From Glandiceps talaboti (lineage: Eukaryota; Hemichordata; Enteropneusta; Spengelidae), in the NCBI RefSeq assembly GCF_964340395.1, contig NC_135559.1, positions 9,086,259 through 9,150,258 of the forward strand: DNA of 64,000 nt, read 5' to 3'. Below are positions 25,101 to 34,394 of the stretch, piece by piece; within the stretch, counting starts at the first letter, position 1; every line of letters starts with the position of its first letter. The translations under genes were made by a program, and so were the position numbers. The notes under the pieces were generated by a model, which was given only the letters and a program-made list of their open reading frames with translations, had not been told where the DNA came from and made no database searches.

Positions 25101-26878
25101 CAGACCGTATTCCATACTACGTTAACTTCACACTTATACTGTCTAGTCAAGCCCGTGACTCTCGCACAGAATTCTGTGCTCCCGCCTACAGCGTTCATAC
25201 AATCATGATGACATTGTCACATCCCCATGTGATTTTAATTTAAACAGAGTGAAGGTGGAGTCCTGATTGGACATTGGCCATAGTCAAAACAGCTGTATCA
25301 AATGAATTTTAATGAGAGATAACGACAGCCCGTCAATTTGTGATGGATTACTACTGACATGCGCCGTTTGCGCTTTGCTCACCATGGGGTTGAACCACAA
25401 TTAACGCCTTGAGTCACAGGCTTGACTAGATGGTATAAGTGTGAAGTTAGATTTAGTATGGAATACGGTTCATCAGGAACTAGACTAGGTTAGTTTAATT
25501 AAGGAGAGCCTACCTCGTAGGACAAATCAGCTGGTTTACTTCTTGATCTCATGTATGATACCATGTAGGGAGACAGATTACCTGAAAAATTGGACAAAAA
25601 TAAGTTGATGAGAAATCAGCTTCAGTGTGTGCAAAAGTAATGCAAGTATCACTATCACATTCGTGGTAGTTAATACAACAACTTTGTTAAGTTTTTTCCT
25701 CTTGAAAAAACAATGACAAGTCTTCATAGAAGACACCTGCTCGCTAAAATACTTCTATGTGACTGAACAGACACATGATTTTTGAAAAATTGGTGGCAAC
25801 AAATAAATACTACAAAGTGTCTGATAATGCAGGAAATTGCAGAATTTCGATAACTGAACATGAAGATCAAGGTCAAGGCCAAAGGTCAATGCATCAAAAG
25901 AAATTATAAACCTGATAGTTTAGGGGTCAACACTTAAATGTAGTATTTATGTATAACGATTTTGAGTTATGTGGTAAATCAGGATTATTCACTACAAATA
26001 TGGCCGCCATTGAGTAAAAAGTGATTTGAGCACCAAAAGTAATGCATGTGTATGCTTATCTTGTTCTGTATTAGACACTATCTAAAAGAAAGTAGCCACA
26101 CATAATTGCTTGAAAATGTCTGCAATATGCAACTAATGACTTTATTGTGATGGTCTATCCTGTAGGTCAAGGCAAAGGTAAATGGTCATTGTCTTACAAG
26201 AAAGCTTGCATGTGATTACATGTGGTTAGACAATGTGTAAAACTTTGTTTGTATGTAAGGCAGTGATTTGCAAAAATACATTCAAGTATAATCACCGTGG
26301 CTATGGCACATCCAGTCTTTGCATCTGTAGCCTACCTGTAGACTTGAGAACAGCTATCGCTACACTATTCCGCTATCCTAACTGACATTTTGAATTTTTT
26401 TAATGTCCGCTACAAGGGAACATAGTGGAAATTCAAAATCTCAGTTAGGATAGCGGAATAATGTAGCAATAGCCATTTTCAAGTCTACAGGTAGGCTACA
26501 GTTAGGATAGTGCAATAGTGTAGCAATCGCTGTTCTCAAGTCTACAGGTAGGGTAGTGCATCTGTTGCTTTTCCATATATTGAACATGTCATTTATGCAT
26601 AAATAGTTTGATTATGAAGGATTACTAATGTTTACCCACTTTGTTTACAAGTCATTTCCAATACATAATAAACGTTTTACCTCATTGTATTGTTCACTTT
26701 TAAAATCTTTGTTTTTTAATGGACTTTTGCCTTTCTTTGTCCTTAGATGGCAAGAGTTTTTACTTTGAAAGAAAAACAAGATATAAATACCAAAAGTGTA
26801 GTGAGTTCCCAGGGACAGATGGATCATAATGCCACCGGCAATGACAATTATGCCTCGCACCGTTTTCGAACGCTCCAT
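17606..26878 (-). CDS. Major facilitator superfamily transporter, oxalate/formate-antiporter or monocarboxylate-like
   Basis: Eleven exons on the minus strand: 26791-26878, 25514-25581, 23825-23946, 23239-23365, 22565-22713, 21117-21237, 20603-20797, 19559-19681, 18552-18706, 18153-18307 and 17606-17661. All have GT/AG borders and matching phases, and total 1359 bp, or 452 residues plus a TAA stop. The start is the ATG at 26878, which opens a first membrane segment (TVRGIIVIAGGIMIHLSLG). Exon 3 carries GGFIDRKVGPR and exon 8 carries GRIMWGYLGDRW, both fitting the loop motif (G-x-x-x-D-R-x-G) that MFS proteins repeat in each half. Exon 7 begins with a Glu/Lys-rich stretch where the central cytoplasmic loop between helices 6 and 7 should be. 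Length and layout fit a 12-helix carrier. The closest family I recognise is the oxalate/formate antiporter group, which also includes pyruvate and lactate carriers; the substrate cannot be read from sequence. Introns are crowded with foldback elements, a SINE and a minisatellite. Confidence 0.9.
19101..19160. repeat. (TTTA)n microsatellite
   Basis: About 60 bp in transporter intron 8. Confidence 0.95.
19160..19300. mobile_element. Element G, copy 3 (partial)
   Basis: TTCATTCAGCTGGAAAATGC and CTCCTTAGGTCACTTGTATT match the arms of the copies at 21350 and 33660. It abuts a TTTA microsatellite (19101-19160) in the transporter intron 18707-19558. Confidence 0.55.
19728..20000 (+). mobile_element. 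tRNA-derived SINE, copy 1
   Basis: The head GTCGGTGGCCGAGTGGTTAA carries a polymerase III A box of the Leu/Ser tRNA type and GGTTTGAAC about 35 bp later resembles a B box. A non-tRNA body follows (GGTTTCCTCCTGCATTACC near its end) and the 3' end is an ATT repeat. It lies in the transporter intron 19682-20602, opposite to the gene. A second copy is at 46290-46525. Confidence 0.75.
20216..20566. repeat. Minisatellite, about 46-bp unit, about 8 copies
   Basis: The unit is TACTGTCAAGCCAGTATGT followed by AGTCAGATAGCCAAGTCTCT and GGGCTA. Copies vary in length and sequence. It is in the transporter intron 19682-20602 and ends 36 bp from the donor of exon 7. Confidence 0.85.
21350..21575. mobile_element. 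Element G, copy 2
   Basis: Reverse-oriented relative of 33660-33915: GCTGTGTTCGAAATATGAG, GGTATAATTATG, CATTCAGCTGGAAAATACTC and CCCTTAGGTCACTCGTATTT. In the transporter intron 21238-22564. Confidence 0.6.
22862..22955. mobile_element. Foldback MITE family A, one-ended fragment
   Basis: Left end TTAAAGTGGCCATGTGGAT followed by the usual inner sequence as far as TACTGAAAAAACAATGTG, where it is replaced by a tandem repeat (22960-23165). Located in the transporter intron 22714-23238. Confidence 0.65.
22960..23165. repeat. Tandem repeat, about 73-bp unit, three copies
   Basis: ATATTTCCCACAATGCACTA, CAATATGGCAGATT and TTTACAGCATTGATTGA recur three times with slight change. It ends in an inverted repeat, AACTTGCCTATCATTGATAG. 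It sits inside the truncated family A element in a transporter intron. Confidence 0.75.
24215..24322. repeat. Direct duplication, about 55 bp, two copies
   Basis: ACATTTTGTCTATGTATTTA followed by CTATACCAT(A/G)CTTTCCA occurs twice in tandem in the transporter intron 23947-25513. A similar two-copy repeat is at 24750-24832 (ACAGTATTTGGTGGCCAT). Confidence 0.7.
25083..25490. mobile_element. Foldback element E with about 75-bp terminal inverted repeats
   Basis: Left: TAGTCTAGTTCCTGACAGAC then ACTTCACACTTATAC and GTCTAGTCAAGCC. Right: GGCTTGACTAGATGGTATAA then AGGAACTAGACTA. The 250-bp centre is unrelated sequence. It lies in the transporter intron 23947-25513. Confidence 0.7.
26327..26554. mobile_element. 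Foldback element F with a third arm
   Basis: Left arm 26327-26385 and right arm 26441-26499 are inverted copies (GTAGCCTACCTGTAGACTTG against CAAGTCTACAGGTAGGCTAC). A further copy of the right arm follows directly at 26500-26554. It lies in transporter intron 1. Confidence 0.7.
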
Positions 26879-28479
26879 TTTCCACGTTGACGTTGACGTT
26901 CTAACAAATTACGTAATCAGTCTGTAAGGTCACCGTAAGGTCACGAACCACCTGCTACGTAATTATGGTAGGCACCTGAAGGACAACCAAAAGAATTGTT
27001 ACAATGCTTTCAAAATATGAAACTAGTTTCACAAGTAAATAAACAAAACACAAATAAATAAATAAATAAATAAACAAGTAAGTAAACAAACATAAACAAA
27101 TAAACCGATAAATGAGTAGATAAATAAATGAATAAATAACAACAAACCAACTAAACAACCAACCAACAAACAAACAAACAAACAAACAAATACTACCCCC
27201 ACCCCCACCCCAATAGTCACCAATAGGGGTATCTCCGATGTTGACTATTTTATGAGGGTGAGGGCTCTCAGTATGTTTGTTTGTTGTTGTTTATTCATTT
27301 ATTTACTAATTTATCGGTTTATTTGTGTATGTTTATGTTTGTTTGTTTGTTTGTTTGTTTGTTTGTTTTTGTAAACAAAAGTAACTCAGCCTGAGCTCCC
27401 TGTGGTGTTTGTACGACGAATTTATTATATCATCTCTATTTCAAGAAGAAATGCTCAACATTTAAATGAAATAAAAACCCACATGAAACAATACAACACT
27501 AAAAAAAAAAAGAGTACAGTGGCTACATAAAATACACTAAAACAAGTGACATTTTCACGTGCGAGTAAAGCTTCTTCCGTTTGGAAAGGTCAAATCAGGT
27601 CGGGTCAAAGGGCGACAGTCGGTATCGGTGTCACATTACGACGTGATCTTTTACCCGGCAAATTCCGTCTGCGAAGATACACAGCAGAGAAATGGTCCTG
27701 AATACTTCACCTGACTCACACATTGTCGACTTAAAATAGTTCTCGGTACATCTGAAACATTAATATTACCGATAATGACTGGTTCTCGAGCCACAAATCT
27801 CCCACCAGGTGGGTACACGGCCGTTGTTGTTGTTAACATAAATATCCGAGACGCATATGTTCCGCTGTGTTGCCGTGAGCTGATCAGTGGATGTTCCTTT
27901 GTTCACTACATATATTAAAATAGTCTTGCTTCGCAGACAGATAACAAAATGTTGTACATCAATGCTCAAGTTCAATTCCTAATCAAATACTTCAAGTTTA
28001 CATCGAATTAATTATTGTTTAGTTGCGATGTAGAAAGAACATGACAGCGAAAGTGATAATCATTGATGTTAGATTCTACTTCTCTGTAGCTACAATGTAG
28101 GACGCCATATTTGCATAGTTATACCAATTTAGCAAAGGTGACCTCTGTTTCACCCCAATAAATTTCCAGAGTGGTAATTGAAACGAATAATTTGAACATT
28201 TGGCCAAACGTTTTACAAATATGTTACAATATGCAATTTGTTTTTCAGTCAATACAGAGAAAAATTGCACTCGACGACAATCCATGGTTTTTTATTCAAA
28301 TAGCCGGCACAAAAGATGAACAAAATCTGCATTTTCTACTCACCGTATCACACTGGCTTCTGTGTAGCACGGACGGCTTGGGGAAAAAAATATTTTCAGC
28401 AAAGAATGTAATTATGCAAATACACAAATTGCAGTATTTCCCAAAGTCGTTAGATAGGGCAGGTGAAAGAATCCCTAGG
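26879..28479. other. Upstream region of the transporter
   Basis: Directly upstream of the ATG the minus strand has AACGTCAACGTCAACGTGG, three AACGT units resembling CRE half sites. CpG is more frequent at 27540-27860 than elsewhere. The AAAT/AAAC inverted repeat is at 27088-27342. No exon could be fixed. Confidence 0.4.
27088..27342. repeat. Inverted repeat in AAAT/AAAC-rich DNA
   Basis: Left arm 27088-27148 (CAAATAAACCGATAAATGAG) and right arm 27276-27342 (ATTTATCGGTTTATTTG) are inverse copies, about 60 bp each, in low-complexity AAAT/CAAA sequence. The loop holds CCCCCACCCCCACCCC. It lies 200-450 bp upstream of the transporter start codon. Confidence 0.55.
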
Positions 28480-28594
28480 ATGTTGCTACAGCTAGCCGTA
28501 CTCTTACTTTCACAACCCTGCAGTCGAAGCCGGTGTGAGAGACGAAACGTGCCAATATGTCTGCCTTGCCTTGCCTTAGCTTGTCGGAGTGAAG
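28480..28594 (+). CDS. Candidate first exon for the 33241-36943 gene
   Basis: An ATG at 28480 opens 38 codons (MLLQLAVLLLSQPCSRSRCE and onward) and runs to a GAAG/GTCAGT donor in phase 1, which is the phase needed by the exon at 33241; joining would read ...SEGRWRGYF. The stretch is richer in GC and CpG than its flanks and sits at the 3' end of a 164-codon open frame starting at 28171. Against it, the donor is not strong and the reading shows no family resemblance. Alternative first exons between 28.6 and 33.2 kb cannot be excluded. Confidence 0.25.
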
Positions 28595-29162
28595 GTCAGT
28601 CGGGTCATATTATAATAAGCTGCAGCGAAAGCTTATTTCTGAGGTCATACGAGGTCATCACTTAGGGAAAGGCATAGTTGGTTGACCTGATCAAGGTCAT
28701 GTCGTGAAATATCCCTTGAAATCCAAAGTAAGACCTGGTATTTTACTTTTCTTTGCAAAAGAGTTCCATCAAAACAGCAGATCATCTTCAATTTTCAAAC
28801 TGTCAAGCTAACAATGAAGGCTTCGGTAGTATGTACAAAGTGTGACACAGTGAATGACTTCTCTATAAGTGTTTGATATTTAAACAAGTTAAGGGTATTT
28901 AAGGGTCGTTGTTCTCACAACAAAGGTCCCACTTCAATAGGGAAGACTGTCTGCATGTTGCTTCCTAAATGCTTGGTGCTAACAGATATGTGGTATACAA
29001 TATAAAACCATTTGCAACAAGTTATTCCTTAGTTGGTGCCAGGGGTTTATTTTTTTGGCAATGATTTCAGAACCCTAGAAATTAGTCAAATTAAGTGTTT
29101 TAGATACACTTTTATGATTACATGGAGCCATGTAAACAGTATGGGATACATTTTACCCACAC

Positions 29163-29528
29163 TTAAAGTGGCCATATGGATGAAGATTTGATATTTATTT
29201 TGGATTTTTAATTTATACATGTAAAACAATTTCATCATGACTTCCAACTTGAAAAATCAGTGTGAAACAACATAGACCAAGTCTGTGTTTGTGATTCAAT
29301 ACATTGCAAAAAGGTAAACACATATGTAAAATGTCTGTTATTGTACATACAGTAACAAACTATTTTACACATTTATTACTCTTTTGCAATTTATAAAGTT
29401 ACAAACAACGATGTGGTGTATGTTGTTTCAGACTGAATTTATCAGGTAGGAATTAAGCCATGATAAAATAGTTTTATGAATTAAAAATCGAAAATAAATA
29501 GCCAATCCTATTCAATATTGCCACTTAA
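29163..29528. mobile_element. Foldback MITE family A, copy 4
   Basis: TTAAAGTGGCCATATGGATG at the left, and CCAATCCTATTCAATATTGC then CACTTAA at the right. About 365 bp with the same inner arms as the other copies; the right end is diverged. Confidence 0.75.
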
Positions 29529-29940
29529 AAGAAAACTTTCATAAATTGAGGTCAATTGTTATGCATGAGTAATATCTGTTTGTGTGTTGCATGTACTTTT
29601 CTCAGCTTAGGAATTTTTTGCAACTTAATTATGTTAATTATGTTAATTTATACATTATGTCTATCAAATAGGGATCAAGCTACTGGTGTATTTATAATTC
29701 ATGTTGTACCATATTTGGTTATGATCTTTGTGTCAACTTTGATACATAATCTACTTGAGACTTTCCTCAGTCAATAGTCGCCCATTATGTGTCCTGTCAA
29801 CTAATTTCCTCAGTGAACTGAGAAGTATCATAGATACCATTGCATGACCTTGTTTTCAAGGCTTGCCCATCACACTGCAACACTAACAGTCTTAAGTTAC
29901 AATGTTGCTCTTCATGAAAAACCATAGAGTCATGTCTTCA

Positions 29941-30233
29941 TTCAAGTGGCACAAGCTGAGTTTATAAACTTTTTAAAAATCCTATACAGAAAAACTTTGT
30001 TGAAACTATTCTAGTATAATGTTAATGTTGCTGCATTACAATTGTGTTCTGGCATTATTGAAACTGTTGATTGCATAGTATAGAGTTCCTGTACATCATT
30101 TGTTGATACAACAAACAATAAATTCCAACACTGGATCATTTGAAAGTTATATCCTAATACCAGGTTTGAGTTTAGTAAATATACAGAAAATTATACTTCC
30201 CCCAAAATATAAACTCGGCTTCTGCCCCTTTAA
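29941..30233. mobile_element. Foldback MITE family B, copy 2
   Basis: The left end TTCAAGTGGCACAAGCTGAG and the right end TTCTGCCCCTTTAA match the ends of the element at 1606-1899 in sequence and length. A lone right-end piece of the same family is at 13261-13280 (CTGTGCCCCTTTAA). Confidence 0.7.
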
Positions 30234-31806
30234 TACCAGTATATAAGCAAAATACATTTCAGGTGTCTTTGCTATGCAAGAAATTTGCATAAATGAACTA
30301 GTTATTGTTGGTCTTGTTTGTTTTTGAATAATTTAGATATGTATAAATAAGTATAAATTGTTTCTTTTGATCTGGCATTAACCTATAGACAACTGTCATT
30401 ACATTGATTAGGTTGATGTATTTGTGTACTTATACCTAGTGCTGAATCACAATTGGTTCTTGCTCTATTAGGTCTACTGAACTTTGTTGTCATGTTGTTG
30501 CTATGCAACAACCTCTATCTGTCATTTTTATCAGTTACTACCTTTGAGTCGCTATATTTAATGTCTCTCATTTGTTATCAGTTTCTACCTTCAAGTCAAC
30601 AAGGTTTACACCCTTTATGTGTCACAAAATAAATCTTTCCAAAGTATTAATGTGTGTCGGTCAGACAAGAAAACCAGCTACTGTAGCTACTAGTAGTCAT
30701 TCTTCACATGTCAAGTATCTCTCAACCCAACATCCCACACTTAAGTGTCGATGCTCAATAAGTCATACAATTTGTGTGACTTGTACTTCCTCCCAACTAT
30801 TAAAGTAAGGAACTACTAATAAGCCCCCTCCCCCACCCAGTAAGTCATGGTATTTACATGACTTGTACTCCCCCCCCCCCAACTAAGTAAGGAACTACTA
30901 GTTATCCCCAAACCCAGTCCAGTACATTGTTACATAGCAATATAATATAGCAATTTCTTCATCATAGCCACTTGTGTTAAAAAGCAATATTCCTCACAAT
31001 TCAAACATAAGTGTGCTTGCACCATAACAAATTATAGCAATTCAATATAGTAACAGACAGCAACTACAAACTTGTTAATAAAATTTAAAACAAAACTTTG
31101 CTTGCACTATAAACAATTAACAATAACACTGACTTAAACATAATAACAGACAATAACTACAAAGATGCTATATTTAATTTGAAAACAAAACTTTGCACTT
31201 TTATGAAATATGAGAATTTAATTTAGTCACAAATTTTAAACATAAAAGTAATACAGATATTCTGTGAAATGATAAGTTAGTTTGTTAGTAGATCTTAAAA
31301 GTTGCTTTATACAGTCAGGAATATCCCATGATCAAGATACACATTTTTTTATCCTGTTTTGGATAAATGACCTTTGATTCTCTGGCACATGTAACTACGA
31401 CATAGCGGATGTGGAAATAGGTACTCATGGATATTACTATCTAGTCTCAAAGCCCTACAATAAACCTGGGTGTGATTGTGGGTCATCCAGGACATTTTTC
31501 AGTTCAAGTGTATGTTATCTAAACCATTTCCAAATCATCTGATTGGGATAAACCAACTTTATACCTTTCAACAGTTTAACTTGGGATAAATATGGAAAGT
31601 ACATTGTATGATTTTATCCTGATTGAGATATTTATCCTGATAGGTAGATATTCCTGGCTGGTTGGTTAGTAGACACACAAGGAATGTCATCATACCTCCT
31701 ACCATGTCTAAGTTAAGGTCTTTATATATAGCAAAAAGGAACTCAGCATGTAGTAGTAGTACTGAGGTCAAATTTTTTAATAACCTTGATACAGGCAGGA
31801 ATATCC

Positions 31807-31814
<8 letters not shown>

Positions 31815-31842
<28 letters not shown>

Positions 31843-31943
31843 AATTGATTTGAAACGTCAAGGCTTTTACTTATTGATAATGCCTGTTGTACTTGTTATT
31901 TTTATATTCCTGTATATGTTGTGTATGTGTGTGTGTGTGTGTA
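31815..31943. repeat. Two (GT)n blocks
   Basis: GT runs at 31817-31842 and 31921-31942 separated by about 80 bp. Confidence 0.9.
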
Positions 31944-32087
31944 ATGTAGGGAACTAATATCAACTCAGTTAAATCATAGCCATACTCATATAATTATTAT
32001 GGAATATAAAATATGATTAATGGCATGGTTAACATTATTTGATTATGTAAACATTTTATGTGCAGAAGCTGGTATGTGTCTAGACAC

Positions 32088-32257
<170 letters not shown>

Positions 32258-33240
32258 TATATGTATAACTAAGTTTATGTTTAATACCTATAAATAATGT
32301 GGTTACATTGTACATTTGTATATATAAATTAAAACCTCCCATAAAAGTTTATTAGTGGTAGATAAATCATTTAGTTTTTACAGCATGTAGAGCAATTGCA
32401 ACCTATAGAATAGAATAGAATCTTTATTTTTAGTGCTAAAATAAACTAGTAAATATATAAACTACAGTAATAATAGTTAACAAAATATATTTTTATTAAT
32501 ATTAATATATTTTATATTTCAACCACTCAAAATGACAAATTTAGTGGAAGCACTGACACCACCTTTAAGCCTCTGACAGCAGTGTTTCAATGTGGATTTT
32601 TGACAAGGAATGTCAATGAAGTGTCATTTTCACTTAGCTATCATATGTAACACATGCTTTAACATGTACAAGGACTCCTAGCAATGTGTAATATCACACG
32701 TGGGTTTTTTATAGATTCAACTTTGACCCCAAATAGATCTTTGTCTCTGTGTTATAAAGATATCTGATATGTAGCTATATAGTATGACCTGATAACGGTC
32801 TGTTAACAGGGTGAAAGCTCGTCTGAACTTTTGGAAACCCTTTGAGTTGAGTTTTGTTGAGACCATCCAGTTCTGATGTGTTAGTGAAGTATGTGTATCG
32901 GACCTCCTGTGTGAAAGCTGACATTGGAAAAATGTACACAGTCCAATAAAGTTATAAATAGCTAACGTTTCAAGAGTAACACTTCTATAGGCTAAATCAG
33001 CTTTAATACACTAATGAAAGTATAGGAAATCTAGTTTGATGGTGTATTTTTTTAAAATTGGTTTTATTGTCAACTTTGTGTAAACATTGAAAGTGCACGG
33101 CTGGTTTGAAATATAGATTATTTAATCATCTGCCTCCCTATATGTCAATTCATTGATGACAGTTTGTCATTAGTTTATCCCTTTCTGTGTCAATTTCATA
33201 TTACGATAATATATTTCATATTGCACTCATAATTTTTCAG

Positions 33241-34355
33241 GGAGATGGCGTGGTTACTTTGTAGACAATCGTAATTTTGGACATGACCATGGATCTGGCA
33301 GCCGATGGCCAATTGATGTATATATGAGATTTTCATCTAATGGTAAAGAATTCTCTGCAGAAGGCACTGATGAAATAGGATCATTTAAATTTGAATATGG
33401 CACTGTGTCTGGTAAGGAATTTGTCATTTTTGTAACAGCTGAAAGATTGGCATGAAAGTACAGTACTGCCAACATGTTTTGAACTTTAATGACATATTTA
33501 ATGTGACCTGTAGGTGTCATCCAATCAGATGACCTGTAGGTGTCATCCAGTCAAATGACCTCCATATCAGACATGTACTCTAGAATTAGATTAGAATTAA
33601 AAGCTGGAATTACAACCCCAAGTCCTCACATTAGTATTATCTTATGAGTTGAGCCATAATGATTTTATTCCCCAATATTTTTCTTCCTTCAGTCAAGTAA
33701 AATGCGAGTGACCTAAGGAGCCTTTGTCACTACGAGTCACTAGATGAATAGTGACAACCCTTAGGTCATAAGTATTTTCCAACTGAATGAAGAAAAATAT
33801 TAGAGAGTAACATAATTATACCAGCACCAGTATTATCAAAGAAAAATCGCGAAAAGTAATGGCAATTTTAAGCATTTTGACTCATATTTCGAACACAGCA
33901 GAACCAAGGCATGTGTTGTCGTGACATAGACGCACGTTGACGGTGACGTCAACTTGTTCAACTTGTTCAACTTGGCTAGTGCATGGTACAGTTAGGATTA
34001 TTCTCATCTTCTGCAGTAACCTTTTCTATAAGTCTGCCTGACAACTTTTTTCACAGCTAAAATTTAATTCTAATCTGAATCTGAGATTGTCTCAAGACAA
34101 GCTGATATATATTGAGAGATTAAAAGCCTAATGAATAACAATAAGGTAGTACAGATTACTTGACCCACCCTACTTTGTCTAAACATATTCATGTGTTTCT
34201 GAGAAAAATATAATGAAAATGTTATAATTAAAATTAAACATTTTAAAAAGGAAAAAACAATGAGATACCATGATATGAGTGCCCTTGGGAAGACTTCAGC
34301 TAACCCTGTTTATCTATATGATTTTTAACCCTCTTTAGATAAAGTTTAACTAAAA

Positions 34356-34394
<39 letters not shown>

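Noticed and set aside
26955-27223. Minus-strand frames rich in FIYLFIYL
   Set aside because: Translations of AAAT/AAAC low-complexity DNA.
28171-28479. N-terminal half of a 164-codon forward frame
   Set aside because: No family resemblance and no signal peptide or domain; only its last part is kept as a tentative exon because of a donor in the right phase.
32805-32880. Possible exon starting after AACAGG with a 20-codon frame
   Set aside because: It ends in a stop before any donor and has no phase match to 33241.
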